A DNA stretch of 64,000 bases, from assembly GCF_000189635.1 (NCBI RefSeq), contig NW_002476365.1:682001-746000 (forward strand), in the 5' to 3' direction. Below the pieces are notes generated by a model. It searched no databases. It saw only the letters and a program-made list of their open reading frames with translations, and was not told the DNA's origin. Numbering within the stretch: position 1 is the first letter of the stretch; every line of letters begins with the position of its first letter. Shown piece by piece: positions 12,736 through 25,541 of the stretch. This DNA comes from Tetrahymena thermophila SB210. Taxonomy: Eukaryota; Ciliophora; Oligohymenophorea; Hymenostomatida; Tetrahymenidae. A program made the translations under genes and the position numbers.

Positions 12736-14129
12736 TTATTAATTAATTATAAAATTTCGTATCTGAAAATTAAGTTAAAATACAAATTTTAATTTTCCTC
12801 TTATGAAATGAAATAAGTTAATTAATTAATTTGAAAATAAATTTTCATAGAAATAATAAATATAAAATTTGTTATGAACATCTAATTTATTTTGTAAATA
12901 AATTGAGTATTTTGTCTAATACATAATATATGCTTATCATTTATATTAAATTTTGAAAACTTAAATTATTTTTGAACTAAATTGTTATCTTTTTTTAAAT
13001 AAAATATATTTATTTAAAATGTGAAAATTAAATTATAAAATAATTATTAGAAAAAGATATTTTTAGTTTTCATAGCTCTTTTTAAATGTTTTATATTAAA
13101 AAACAAATTTATAATGAAAAACTATAAATCTATTTAATTTGTAATCATTTGATCTATTGATGTTTAAATCTTAGGCATTTATTTTATCTTCATTAAAATA
13201 TAGAAAATAAGTTTTAGATATATTTTTTAATTGATCTATCAAATTTTCAAATGAAAATTTTGAGTTTTTGTGCATTAATTTGCTAGTTAAATAAAATTAT
13301 TTATATTGTAAAATGTAAAAAATGTGCTTAATTTAGTATAATACCAACACAAACTAATAGCAATATTTTATATTCATGAACTATAAACTTTTTCCAAATT
13401 TTGATTCTCATTTTTTATAATTCCACCATTAATTAATTATATTTAATAAATCGCCTTCTTCCTTTCAACAATCTAATTCAATTTTTTCATTATAAAACAA
13501 TAAAATACTCAAGTAAATTATTATAATGTTACCTGGAATCATTCAATATAATTATTTTTCAAGGTTTTTTAAATAAAAAATATATTCGATATATTATTAT
13601 TTTTTATATTAATTAAAAGTTCAACTTATTTTATTAGAGATGTTAGTCTGCTATAATCACCATGATTAGTAATTATTTTTCAGTACTACAAATTGACATG
13701 ATCTTTTATTCTAGTAATCAATTCTTGTTTTTTGCCATCTCAAGTCTCCAAAATTTTGATAATTCATTCTATTGAAACTTTTATTTTCATTATTAATTAA
13801 AATTTCATGTAAGTCTACACATATTCAATATGATTTAAATCTATAAAGCATAAAAGATGGGAAAAAGCTAAAATTTCTTTTTAAACCATTACTTAGTTGA
13901 TTTCTCAGTACAAGCAGCCGCCTTATCCTATTACAACAGCCATTTTCATTCATTTTTTAAATTGTAGCTAAAGTATTTTTTTGCAAAATTTATAATGATC
14001 TATGAGAATTTCTGAGTAAATTTATGGAATAATTTTGATTTCACCCATATTTTTGTAATATCTTTGCTTTATATTCCTCGAAAAATCATAACAAAACTTT
14101 TAGTTTGAATATGCTTATTATATAGACAG
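12736..14129. other. Intergenic spacer, nothing recognised
   Basis: About 1.4 kb of AT-rich sequence without a convincing ciliate-code reading frame, tRNA or clear repeat. Confidence 0.5.
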
Positions 14130-14640
14130 ATTATCACTAAATACAATATTTTACTCAAAATATCTATCTCATAATAATATTTAACTATAATATGTAAGAA
14201 ATTCTAAAATTTTACTATTTTTATATGTAATAGACAAGTAGTCTAAAAGTCATAAATAGGACTTATTACTAATAAATACACCTGATCAAATTTTTTATCT
14301 ATTTGAATGTATAAAATTATTATTTAATTAATTAAGAAAAGAATATTGAAAATTGCATTATGTTTTTACTTTTAGTAATAAGTCCTATTTATATTATGCT
14401 ACTTATCTATTTTAATTAAATTTAATAAAATTTATGAATTTCAAATCCAGATAAGAGCAATTAAACCTAGATAAAACTAAAAGTATACACATTATGTAAT
14501 TATCAATATTATTTTCTTAATTAATTAAATAACAAATTTATACATTCAATATAAATTTGATAAGTTTGCTTTAATAGCTCTTATGTGAATTTAGTGTGTA
14601 CTGATCAGAAACAATACTTAGTGATATTTTAATATAAAAG
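14130..14640. repeat. Nested inverted repeats
   Basis: A perfect 21-bp inverted pair begins ATAAATAGGACTTATTACTA on the left (14251-14271) and has its reverse complement at 14372-14392. Imperfect flanking complementarity (CTACTT[A/G]TCTA) extends it outward. A second inverted pair of about 95 bp relates 14284-14384 to 14480-14578. The reverse complement of the first reads ATTTTCAATATTCTTTTCTT, against ATTATCAATATTATTTTCTT in the second. AGTGAT-containing ends at about 14142 and 14617 may be outer arms. No transposase is present. This could be a decayed short inverted-repeat element, but I cannot assign a family. Confidence 0.55.
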
Positions 14641-14711
14641 AGCTTTTCAATTTTAATTAAAAATAAATAAATAAATAAATCTAAAACTAAATCATAGAAT
14701 CATTAAAAAAC

Positions 14712-15167
14712 ATGAATAAGATATTTTTCTTAATACCTATAATAGCCTTGATAGGATCTACACTGTTTTTAATTTAACAAAGACCAACAGCTGATCTTGA
14801 AAATTTAGTTCCTGTTACTTTTGAGTAATACCAAAACTGCACTGAAAAAATCCCTTCTGACTATCCCTGCCGTTAAAGCTAAGAATTCATTGATACCTAC
14901 TATCTTTTTTAGAATTAAACCTATACTCCTTAAGCTCCTGAAGGTTGTAAATAATACATCGTTTACTCGAGATTCTTTTCTTAAAGTGATTATGAAATTA
15001 ACTTTTTCTAATATTTTGAAATGTGTTACATTAATGAAAAAGTAAGAGAAATTGCCAATAGTAATGAGTGCTTCTTCAAAAATTATTATGCTCCTAAATA
15101 TCTTCTTTGTGGTGGTTTTGACATATATGCTTACCCACCCTATACTCCATTTTCTATTGGAAACTGA
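14712..15167 (+). CDS. Small secreted cysteine-containing protein
   Basis: One uninterrupted ciliate-code frame runs from ATG 14712 to TGA 15165-15167, encoding 151 residues. It starts MNKIFFLIPIIALIGSTLFL, a clear signal peptide. The mature part has six cysteines (in NCT, PCR, GCK, MCY, ECF and LCG contexts) and is aromatic-rich, ending YAPKYLLCGGFDIYAYPPYT then PFSIGN. The even Cys count suggests three disulphides in an extracellular or mucocyst/vacuolar protein. No family is recognised. The gene stands alone between the inverted-repeat cluster and a 1-kb spacer. The start is the first ATG and directly opens the signal peptide. Confidence 0.75.
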
Positions 15168-16123
15168 AACAAATAAATAAAATAAAAATTTGTTAAAGTA
15201 TATATTAAATAATGATTTATAAATATAAAAATTAAAATGAATATATAAAATTTTTATAGATAAATATATGTAAGTATATATGTATGAATCTAACTAAAAT
15301 TGATTTTTACATTAAAAATTAAAAACAATAGATTAATATTTTTTTTTTAATATTAATTCATAATACACTTTTAATGAATTTTATACTATTTAAATTAATT
15401 TACAAAAATATTCTGATGGATGATTTTATTCATAAAGGACAAAAATAAACAAAAATATGTTAATTTTAATTTTATAATCATTTAACATCTATCAATAGAT
15501 AAATTTTTTTATTTTTTTTAATTTTATTTATTTTTTTCCAAATAAAAAATTTTCAAAAATTTTATAAATTATATTTAAAAATATTGATTAAATTTAATTT
15601 ATGTTTACTTTAATACGTACTATATATTTATATTCTCTACTCTAAAAACAATAATCCTTTGTAGATATAAAATACTTAAGTTAAATTAAAATTTTTATGA
15701 GCTTTATTTTTATCAAGGTATCTTGTTCAACCAAGTTAAAATATTTGCTTATTTCTTTTAAAAAATATATATTTACTCTTTACGATACATTTTTGAGCAA
15801 TCATTAAAAATGAATTGCTAAATACATTTGAGATTTTTAATTATTTTTATATTCCTCTCAAATATGACCAAAAAAAACAAATATAAATTTTAAAAAAAAA
15901 GATAGGTCCATCTAAGACTGATCTTTTCTTAATTGAGCAAAAAATTGTCTCAGACTATTTTTTTATAAAATAAATAGGTGAGTCTTGAATGGATGTTTTA
16001 CACCATTAAAATAGATATTAATAAATAAATAAAAATATAGAAAAGGTTTTATTAATCAAATATAAAAAATTAATTTTTGGTAGAATTTATTTTTGCTTTT
16101 AAATTTAGAAAGTTAACTAGATA
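15168..16123. other. Convergent intergenic spacer
   Basis: This AT-rich spacer lies between the 3' ends of a plus-strand and a minus-strand gene. I see nothing in it beyond short A/T runs. Confidence 0.5.
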
Positions 16124-19100
16124 TCATATTGGACTTTGAGATATATTTAAATCGTTCTTTTATGTATCTTATTATTTTTCCATAGTCTCTCTCTATTTAG
16201 TTTAATCTCTTTTTGTTTATTCACCTTCTATCCTGTGAAAACTGTGATAGTTAAAACCAAATTCATCGCTCTGATTATAAGGAAACTATTCCTCAAAATT
16301 AGAACTTGATATAATTGAATTATTGATTTGTTGATTTTCATTCTCAAGAAATGTTTTTGTCTTATTATGCTGATCAGTTAAATTTCCGTCGCGTATAATT
16401 TTAGTAAAATTATTGAAAGAATATTTGCTATTGGATGAATAAAATTCAGAATTATGTTAAGTATTTTATTTTTCAAACTCATCTGTATAATTTTGTAATA
16501 CTGATTTTTCTATTTAACTTTTTTGATCTAAAAAATTTTTACTAGTTTAATATGACTTTATGTGTAATTCTATTTACTCTTTTATTGAGTCTGTTAGTGA
16601 ATATGTCTTTTTGATATTTTCGCATGTTGTTTACTAAAATTAGTTTATTTATTTTTCTAATTTATCCATATATTTAGTTAGTTTATCTATTATCTTTTGA
16701 TAAATTGAGTATTTATAAACCTTTTAAAATATGTTTATAACAAAATATTTATCTGAATCATCAAATTCATTCATTGTTAGAATATTTGTAAGCTATTCTT
16801 CTAAATTGTTAAATTCGTATTTCTTTTCTTGGAGATAATTTATTGCGTATTTATTTTGGCAGATAGAAATTATATCTTTTTAAAAAGTATTTAGATGATA
16901 TTTCTTTCTAGTATTGTCATTATATAGATACTATTCAATACTTTCGTAGAGTTTATTTTCATCATATTGCAGTTCACATAATTTATTTCTTGATATATTA
17001 AATTTTTAATAAATTTATATTTTTATTGCATGATATTATTCCATTTTTCTTTGCTTGATGACGAAAAATAATAAACTTTCGTACATTTTAAGTATATTAT
17101 TAGACTGTAGAGAAACTAACATCAAGAATATATCATCAGAAATTAAATTTTTAAGTAATTTATAATCAAATTAAATTTCCAAATTTGGTTTTTTTCTATT
17201 TACAGCAATATCTATTATTGCTTTCTTAACTTGTGTGTAGTATTTTTAATATTCTATTTAAGAATCTTTATATAGGCAATCATAGAGGAGATTCATGAAT
17301 ATTTCAAATTTTTACCAAATGAAAAATTTAGTCCTAGATTTGACTGTATCTAATTAGCTATCGCAGATCATTTCAATAAGTTTTATGAAATCTTTGCTGA
17401 ACATGAAATTTATTTCTTTGCTTGCATATTTTGAAATGTAGGCTGCGTAATTATCTGTCCCAGAATTTATTAAGTCTATCTTTTCTCCTCTAATTAGTTC
17501 ATATAAAACAATAATTAAAGCTGTTAAATCAGTGTTTTCACTTATAGGTTGACTTGATGCTTGCTAGTAGCTTCTATAGAGTTTGGTACCACTATTATCC
17601 ATGTAGTAGCTAAATTCTAGGAAAAGTTCTGAAATACCATTATCAATAAAAACTATCTCACGTATATTTCTCATTGCTATATTTAGCAACTTAATATCTT
17701 TATGGATAATGCAGTTTTCTTTTAGCATATGGGCTGCTTATTCAGACCGAAGCATAACCGAAAATAAATCTTTTTTAGTAAATTATAAATTTTATTTTGT
17801 CATCTAATTTAATGAATTTTAAGTATGTGTTGGGATATTTAGATTTGAATCAATTTCAGCTTACTATTACTGTATAGTATTATTCTACGTACTTTGGTGG
17901 TGAGTATCTTAAGATAACGTAGATTAACTATTAATAGTAGAGTTTATTTGGCTATTTTCTTTTTGATTTTGCTATTGTCTTTATTCTCTTTATGAATTGA
18001 TCTAAGAAGCAATATTTACTTTTTATTTATTTAGATTTTATTGTTAGTTTTCATTTTTGAAATGGCCATTACCTAATATGTCTTGATAAAGGATAGGATA
18101 ATATTCTAATATTAAAAATATTTTGTTATCCTAGATGAAGTGATAAATATATCTATTGAAGCAGTTATACCCAATACTTTCATGAAATGATTGATATTTT
18201 TAGTGTTGCTTATCTCTTAGGTATATGGCAATAGCTACTTCTTAAACGAAAGAGTAATCATGATAACTAAATTCAATTTCACCTGGTTTTTAATAACATA
18301 TTAAGCTATACATTTTTACGAACACTAATTAATTTTTAAACCTTAAAGATTTTGTGTATGCAGTTACATTATTATCTTTTCCATTTTATTTTTCGATTTT
18401 TTCACAGTGCTCCTTCCATTTTTTTAAGAATATTTCATAATCAACTTTAAATAAAACTGTAAAAATATTATCGTCTGTTTAGTTTTGAATTTGTAAAAAA
18501 ATATTATTCATTATTTTTCTAATATGCAAAATTGGCTAGTCGTTTTTTATATCTACATTAAGAGAATTTAGTTAATTTCCGATAAAACTTTCTTTCATTT
18601 TAGAATAGCTTAACTTCCAAAACAGTTTATATGTTTCATTTTTCTTTTATAAATCTTTCTCAATTTCATCAACTAACTATTTATATTAAGATTCTAATTT
18701 TAGATCTCTAGCTTTCCATTTTAGCTGTTCTAAATATAACAAATACTTATAATAATAGCTTTATGAGAGTATAGAAAGACACCTATAAATGTTTAGAAAA
18801 CCTATAACACCTTAACTATAAATATATATTTCTGAAAGCTACTTCAAATATTTAATCAATAAAGGTTTTTTATCATTATCTACTTTAGAAATAGAAAGTT
18901 TTTCTTCAACAGAGATTTCATTAAATTTTTCATAAATAGTTTCCTCTGATTGAGAATGAGTAATTAGTTTTTCTTTCTTCATGACTAATCTTACTACTCT
19001 TAAGCATCGACTTATAAAATCTTCGCATTCTTACATATCTTATAAGAAAAAGAAACATTTATGTATCTATGAAACTCCTAAATCAAATTTTTGGTTTTTA

Positions 19101-20059
19101 GTGTAAATATTCAAAGTCTATTTTAGCAAATCATATCTTTTATCCTTGAAGTTCTTTTTTTAATCTCTAAATAATATGTAGCATTAAAAAAAGAAATCAA
19201 TAAAACCTAACTCTATACCTTTCATTTATTCTTTCTTCTTAATATCTTTTATTCCCTTTTTTATTTTAAAATTTTTAATCTTCTATTAAAAACTTGAGAA
19301 TAAATTAGTAAAATTATCTTTTTTTTCTTAATCATTTAGGCTGAAATCAAACTGCCCAGAGTCGTCCAAGTTTTCTTAAATAAAATCTAAACCAATATGT
19401 AAATAGTCCTTATAATTTAGTTTAAAGAAATAATGTTTGCACATTGTATAATCATAGAATTTGTGTTTTGCGTCAAAGTTTATTTAAGCAAATCCTCTAT
19501 AGTAAAAGTACATCATCATCAATTTATCAAATTATTTTGTTTCTTTTATCATTAAAGGCATTCTCTTTATAATTTTATCTACTGCTTTGCATATTTCATA
19601 AATTAAAATGTAAAAATTATCATTACATATTTTTTAAATAGTTATTACAGCCAATTCAAAATACATAAGAGCTAGATTTCCATCATCTATATTTTAAGAC
19701 AGTAAATTCAAAAACGAATTGAGAAGCTAGTAAAGCTAAGACTCGAAACATAAACTCAAAGTTAAAAATTACTTTTTTATATTTATTCGAAACTCATTAA
19801 CCTATTAACTAAAATTTAGTTTATGATTTCTAAAAGGCAGCACTATTTCTTCAATACACTGATCTGACAATTAAGCCTTCTACAAGCAATTAACAGATTA
19901 AATTATTTTAAAAATTATTTTATTTTCAGTAATTAAAAAAGCCTGTGGTTTTTTCTTCTTTTTTTACTACTATGTTATTAATTCTTTTTATCTAAGCCTC
20001 AGTCTTTATTTTGAAATTCTTTCTAACTAAATTCTATATTTTCTATCTTATATTTGCAT
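16124..20059 (-). CDS. Large divergent protein kinase
   Basis: A single intronless ciliate-code frame of 1312 codons runs from ATG at 20059 to TGA at 16126-16124. Residues 1 to about 560 are helical and unrecognised. A kinase-like domain spans about 570-880. The VAIK-type Lys is at about 582 (VFVKM). An alpha-C-like helix follows (EVAIAIYLRDKQ), then a hinge (IFLILEYYP). The catalytic loop HKDIKLLN has Asp at about 788 and Asn about 793. The metal-binding motif is DNG at about 806-808 in place of DFG. A GTKLYRSY activation/P+1 segment and TDLTALIIVLYEL (subdomain IX) follow. No glycine-rich loop is evident. An N/Q/S-rich insert of about 80 residues separates hinge and catalytic loop. Key Lys, Asp, Asn and Asp remain, so activity is possible but unproven. 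The C-terminus (about 900-1311) is helical, then low complexity. It belongs broadly with the expanded ciliate kinases. Confidence 0.75.
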
Positions 20060-21311
20060 ATTTAATTAAACTTTTTAATTTTTAGTGGAATAGACATACT
20101 AATTACTCTGCTTTTGAATAAGCTAAGAAAGATAATCTTTACTTATTCTTTTATTAAAAATTCTTTAGATTTTGAAATACTTTATTTAATGATTAGGAAA
20201 GCTTAATCTTCTATTTTCCTTTTACAAAAAATCAAAATGAAAAAATTGAATTTTTTTCTTATTATTTTAAAAAAAATATCTTTTTTATAACTTGAAAACA
20301 ATGTTAATTAGGCTTAAGATTTTTTTTAAAGGTAAATCAACGCTTTTTGTAAGATTTTTAAAATATTTCTAGAGTGTTTAACTGGTAAATTTTTTTTAAT
20401 TTAAATAATCTTGCAAATACTGAGTCTTCTGAGGATTATAAAAATAGCTTTATGCTATTCTTTCTCTTAAAATATCATGATTGTCTTATTAACCAAGTTT
20501 ATATGTTTAAAATCTACTTTCTATAAAGCTATCTATGCCATTCATTTCTTAAGGAATGACCAAATAATCTTTATCTATTTTAATTTAGCTTTACCTTTTT
20601 TAAAACTCAAAAGAAATATTTGTTTTTTTATATTTTTTATATAAAAAATTGTTTATTTTTTTCTAATTTCAATTTAAAATTGTTATCAAACAACTTTTGC
20701 ATTTTGTTTAGGATATCTAAATTGAGGTATTTAGAATTCATCGAAATCAAAGTGTTTATTTAATTAATTAAACATTGATCAGAATTTTATTAAGAAATTA
20801 TCTTTGTTAATAAATAAAACCTTTTTAATTAAGCTTTACCATTAATTTTTTAAAAATTTTCTGAGTTTTTTACACTGATCAAAGATAAAGTAATCAATAT
20901 GGTAAAATCAAGTTCTATTTAATTTTGCTCAATATATTTTTGCATAAAGGTAAAAAGATTTAACAATAAAATTCGAAAGTAAAATTCAATTATCAAAAAA
21001 CTAAACTCATCTTTTTAATTGTTTGTGTAAATTCCTTTTATATTATTAATACAAAAATAAAAGGATTGTTAGTTAGTTAGCTATTATGCTTTTTATATTT
21101 GATCCTATTATGATATAACTTCTGAATAGCTCTTAGACAATTGATTTTAGTTGATATTCATGTAAATTGAATGATTAAATAAATACTTAGTGGGGGAGAA
21201 ATTTTTTGCATTTAGCTTAGTTTAAATACCAATAATGAATTAAAAAGCAGAAATTGACTATTTAATAAGAATATATGTTCAACACTGGTTAGCAAGCAGT
21301 AAAACACATAA
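20060..21311. other. Divergent promoter spacer, 1.25 kb
   Basis: This lies between the divergent 5' ends of the kinase gene (minus) and the NC2-beta gene (plus), so both promoters should be here. No TATA or operator motif can be singled out in such AT-rich DNA. Confidence 0.5.
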
Positions 21312-22542
21312 ATGGACGGGGACGAAAATTTACCAAGAGGTTTTAATTTACATTCTATTTTAGGATTGGCAGATAGCGTTTCCTTCAAATAAATCATTTT
21401 TAAATAAGCATAGCTGCCTTAAAAGTACATAAAAAACCTTTTCTAAAACTCATAAATTTAAAATATTAATAGCAACTGTTGGTGCATTTGTTAAAGAAAA
21501 TTTAGATGGCATGAAATGTTCAAATGAATTTATAGAGTTTATTTTGCGTGTTTCAAGAGGTAACTTTGAATACAATATTAAACATTAAAATTTCTATCAA
21601 TTGAGAGGCAATTCATCATTAATTACTCTTAATTATTCATTTTTCTACCCGTTTACTTTTAAATCTTATGAATTTTTAAAAAGAATATATTAGTGTGATT
21701 GCAGATGAAGCAAATAAGATATGCCTACAGGAAGGGAAAAAAACGATAGCACCTTATTATATCTATCAAGCTTTAAAAGTAATTTCAAAATAATTTATTT
21801 AGATGCAGAAAAATCCATTTTGTAACAAAAATACTAAAATTCATGCAAACTTTTTAGTGCTAATCATTACTTTAAGATCAAAACCAACTTTAGCGCTCAA
21901 TAAAAAATGATATCATATTCAAAAAATAAATTCTTATTATTTATAATTAATAGAAATATAACTTAGATTCTTAAATAGAGGAGCTAGAATAAGCCAAACA
22001 GACATTCTCAGAAGAAAATCATGTAAATATTTTGCAAATCAAATAAAAATTTGAAAAAGATTTGAAATTAGAATGTTATTTAGAAAAAATCATCAGAGAA
22101 AATAAAAAAATAAATTAACAATCTTCTTTTTTTTAAATAAAAAATATAGAAAGCTTAAAATGAAATATATAAAAATCCAGAAATGGTATAATAACTCATA
22201 AGAGCTTAAGAACAGCTATTTGAATAATCAAGAAATAAAACTGAACCACAAAAGTAGTAACTAAATGTATTATTATCAGGAGAAGGTAAATCTTTTTAAT
22301 TTAAATTTTATTTACTATCTGTTGTGCTGTCAAGTGGCAAATGGAGTTGATTTTTGTCTAACATGTTATTGAAAGTTTAAAAATAAATTAATGAATATTT
22401 ATTAACTAATAATATTATAGATTATAAAGATTTTGCAGATATAACAAAGAAGTCAGATTTTATTGGTTTAACAAGTACATAGAGCAAAGAGAGCCTTAAT
22501 AAATAAAGCGAATTAGAAGATGAAGATGATGATTATTAATGA
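21312..22542 (+). CDS. DR1: NC2-beta (Dr1) histone-fold TBP repressor
   Basis: Six exons (21312-21339, 21473-21559, 21705-21778, 21954-22022, 22150-22285, 22421-22542) sum to 172 codons, giving 171 residues. The spliced N-terminus LPRATVGAFVKENL aligns with the Dr1 start (IPRAAINKMIKETL). It continues through EFIEFILRVSRDEANKIC and KKTIAPYYIYQAL, the helix 2/3 region of the NC2-beta histone fold. The C-terminal half keeps the Q-rich helix (QQLIRAQEQLFEQ) and an acidic tail (ELEDEDDDY), as in animal Dr1 (about 176 residues). NC2-beta pairs with NC2-alpha (DRAP1), binds TBP on TATA DNA in the nucleus and blocks TFIIA/TFIIB entry. The intron between exons 3 and 4 is the longest, at 175 nt. The family call is strong; the exact join at exons 3/4 is less certain. 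Confidence 0.88.
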
Positions 22543-23090
22543 GTGAGTCTAAAAAAAACTAGAATAAAGCTAAACAAAATATATATGCTCTCTAAATCTT
22601 ATCAGACAAATTTGATAATTAATTAAATAAATAAATAAATTAAAACACATAAATTTTGTGCAAAAATCAAAATTTTCCATCATAAAATATTATCAAAATA
22701 CTTTAAAATAAATATTTTTGTATCATTTATAATTAATTATGTCCTCAGTTCATTTATTTTAGTGCATTTTCCATTATTTTTATTCAACTAATGAATTCTA
22801 ATTCTACTTAATAAATATCTGTTTTTATATATTATATTTAAAGATTTCATTTAAATACTTTTCATCATTATTAAAAACTCACATAAAAAAATAGTAATTT
22901 ATTTTCTGTTGGTTCATTTACTAAATTACAAATAATTAAATGCAAGCTAAATACTTCTTAAAGTTATCTAAACATTTATTTTTGTTGTTATTAAATGCTA
23001 AATTTCTATTTAGGATTTTAAATTTATGAATTTTTAAATACACAAAAACAATTTTAATGAATAACGCTTTTCAAACAATAAGCTATTTCT
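22543..23090. other. Convergent spacer
   Basis: AT-rich spacer between two convergent gene ends; nothing recognised. Confidence 0.5.
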
Positions 23091-23951
23091 TCACTCAAAG
23101 ATTTTCTTTCCAAGCTATTTGTCTTCTAAAATAACTCTGTATTTATCTACTGTTGCTACCTTTTATTGATCTACACAAAATCTTATTTCAAATGCATAGT
23201 TCAAAACACCATGAGGATAGACATCTATTTTGAAGCATCCATCTTTTATCTTGGAGTGCTCAAAGTTGTAGTGTTATTTCTCTGGCTTTTTTAATGTAAA
23301 TTCTTGAATGATATTTTCTTATAATTTTATATCACCTATCTTGCTTTCTTTACTTAAAATAGAACTTAACAATAAATTTTATAATTCACCAACTTGCTTT
23401 TTTCCCTTTTCAGATTATAAAAAATCATGGCATAAGATTCATCAGGTAAAATAAGAATAGAAATAAATAACTAAACAATTACATTTTGGCAAATAAATTT
23501 CCAATAATTGCTAACATTATAAAATTATAAAATCCATTTTTCACAGTAGTCTTATTGAACTATAGATTGAATTTAAGAAGGCTAAATTTCATACTAAAGC
23601 TTATCTTAACCATCCAAAGTCATTATGTAGCTAATCTAAAAGTTCTTAAGTTCAACAGTTCTATCTTTTAATGTCTATTTAATCTTTTTTGAAGGTCTTT
23701 CATCATCTATTTATATTGAAATGTGTTTTTATAAGTCAACTATATGCTTTTATCTTTACCTCCATGCTATAATGAACGTGTTATGCACAAAAATAGGAGC
23801 GTTATATATAAACTATTTATTTTTTTCATTTGCTTGAATTTAAGATATTTTAATTTATAAAATTTGATGCTATAATAATTTAAATTCCAGCAAAAAGGGA
23901 ATATTTATTTACACTCTGAATATCATAAAATCTTAAAAGGGTTTTTTTCAT
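23091..23951 (-). CDS. Unrecognised 246-residue protein
   Basis: Three exons (23951-23913, 23869-23483, 23405-23091), all phase 0, give 247 codons ending in TGA. The introns are 43 and 77 nt. The protein starts MKKTLLRFYDIQS. It has no TM segment or signal peptide. Its centre is rich in charged and aromatic residues, and the C-terminal third (about 150-246) looks like alternating beta strands (DGCFKIDVYPHGVLNYAFEI). No catalytic motif is visible. An all-beta carbohydrate-, lipid- or protein-binding domain is possible but unproven. The gene lies tail-to-tail with NC2-beta, and its start is 140 bp upstream of a small intergenic gap before the TMEM41 gene, which is on the same strand. Confidence 0.6.
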
Positions 23952-24131
23952 CTTATTATAAATCAATTAAAATTAAAATATAAATAAATCTATGTAGACT
24001 TTATGCAAGTTAGATAAAAAGAGTTAAAAGAAGGATTAAAGTATATTATACAATCAAGTATTTGATTTTTATTTATAAAATATTTAATTTAAAATATATT
24101 TTTGTTTAAACATTAATTTGATAATGAATTT

Positions 24132-25220
24132 TCAATTAATTTTCTTCTCAGTTTTGGCAGCTGCAGCCTCTTTGTTATGTTTTTCATCAAACTGTTCGAT
24201 TTTCTTTTTAAAGAGAGTTGGAATTAAGGCAAGGAAACCAAGGAGAGCTATCCATAAAATATTCTTTTTTTAATAATACATTTTTTAAATTGTTAATATA
24301 ATTTTTTAAATAATTACTTGCAAACTAGCACCAACCTTATCAAGACTTGATAAAGTCATACCGGCATTAATATGAATAATGTTAAGAGGCATCAAACCTG
24401 TTGTTAAAAATATTATTAAGGGAAAAATAAATATATAAGTTAGTTTTTTTACCAAAGAATGTGCCAAAGAAGAAACTAGTAATTGGCATTCCTACAATAG
24501 GTGAGGAGATGTTCACGAACCAATTAGGAACAAGAGGAGTTAATCTTAAGAAAAGCATGTAAAAGAATGTATGTTCTCTGTTACTTTAGATCTTATTATA
24601 GAATTTCACAAGCATACTTGGGAAGTACTTAAGAACTAAACCTCTTCCTAAAGTATAAGAAAGTCCATAACAGCAACTTGCACCAGTAGTTGCACACTAT
24701 ATTAATTTTTTTAATTAATTAGGTTAGAAAGAATGTTTAAATATTTTATCTTTCTCAAAAAAAAACTTTACAAAACAAACAAGCATAAATCCTTAGACAC
24801 CACCAAATATAGCTCCACTCAATATACTGAGAAAAACTGGTCCAGGAATAGCAAAAGACTGCAAAAATATATACAAATAGCAAAATGCAAATAGCACAAA
24901 TGTATAATTTTATTCTGAATATTTATCTATGACTTAATGTATTAATCTCAAATCATCAGCACCTCTTGGGAATCTAAACAATTTTTCCTTTTCATCTCTA
25001 TTTATAAGGCAAAATGCAATACAATAAAGCTTAAACCCAATAAAAAAATTATTTACTGTGTTAATTCAGGAGAAAATCTTAAGAGAACGCCAAACAAAAC
25101 TAAAGCAACTAAGAATATTCCTAATAAAATGAACTTATTATTTTTTTGCTTTTCTACTTCTTCTCTTAACTTATTTATATCTTTTTATTTATAATTTGAT
25201 ATTTGTTATGCCACTCCCAT
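24132..25220 (-). CDS. TMEM41-type VTT/DedA phospholipid scramblase
   Basis: Five exons (25220-25057, 24997-24772, 24696-24453, 24397-24318, 24263-24132) sum to 282 codons, 281 residues. TM1 is at about 31-50. After a loop comes the VTT-domain signature: FLQSFAIPGPVFLSILSG, then GASCCYGLSYTLGRGLV, then FYMLFLRLTPLVPNWFVN (the re-entrant loop), and GTFFGLMPLNIIHINAG. These match TMEM41A/B almost motif by motif. TMEM41B is an ER scramblase needed for lipid mobilisation and autophagosome growth; that role is inferred from family. The C-terminus has a last TM and a Lys/Ala-rich tail. An ATG at 25267 lies upstream but in another frame and cannot be joined by a plausible intron, so 25220 is preferred. 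Confidence 0.88.
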
Positions 25221-25541
25221 CTAATTTTTATTTTTTTACCTAATTCTGTAGAATCTGCTTTCGACATTTTAGTTAGTGTAAATCTATTTTTTTATGCTTT
25301 TTGTTTTTTTAAACAAATTTTTAACAAATCTTTACTTTTGAAATTTATTGTTTGTTTATTATTTTAATTGATCAAATTTTGATTTTTAAAACGTGTTATC
25401 TAAAAAATATGATCAGAATTTTTAATCTTTTCAATATATTTAATTTAAGATTTGTATTTTTTTAGGCAAGTTTATTAAATAAATCCTGTCTTTTCCAAAA
25501 ATTTAGTAGATATTCTAAATAAGCAAAAGGTTATAAAAGTT
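25221..25541. other. Short divergent promoter region
   Basis: 321 bp separate the divergent TMEM41-like and HPS5/TECPR2-like genes, so both promoters lie here. No motif can be singled out. Confidence 0.5.

Noticed and set aside
25220-25267. Upstream ATG (MSKADSTEL) as start of the TMEM41 gene
   Set aside because: It is out of frame with the VTT protein, and the only GT..AG in between would be a 19-nt intron that still does not restore frame.
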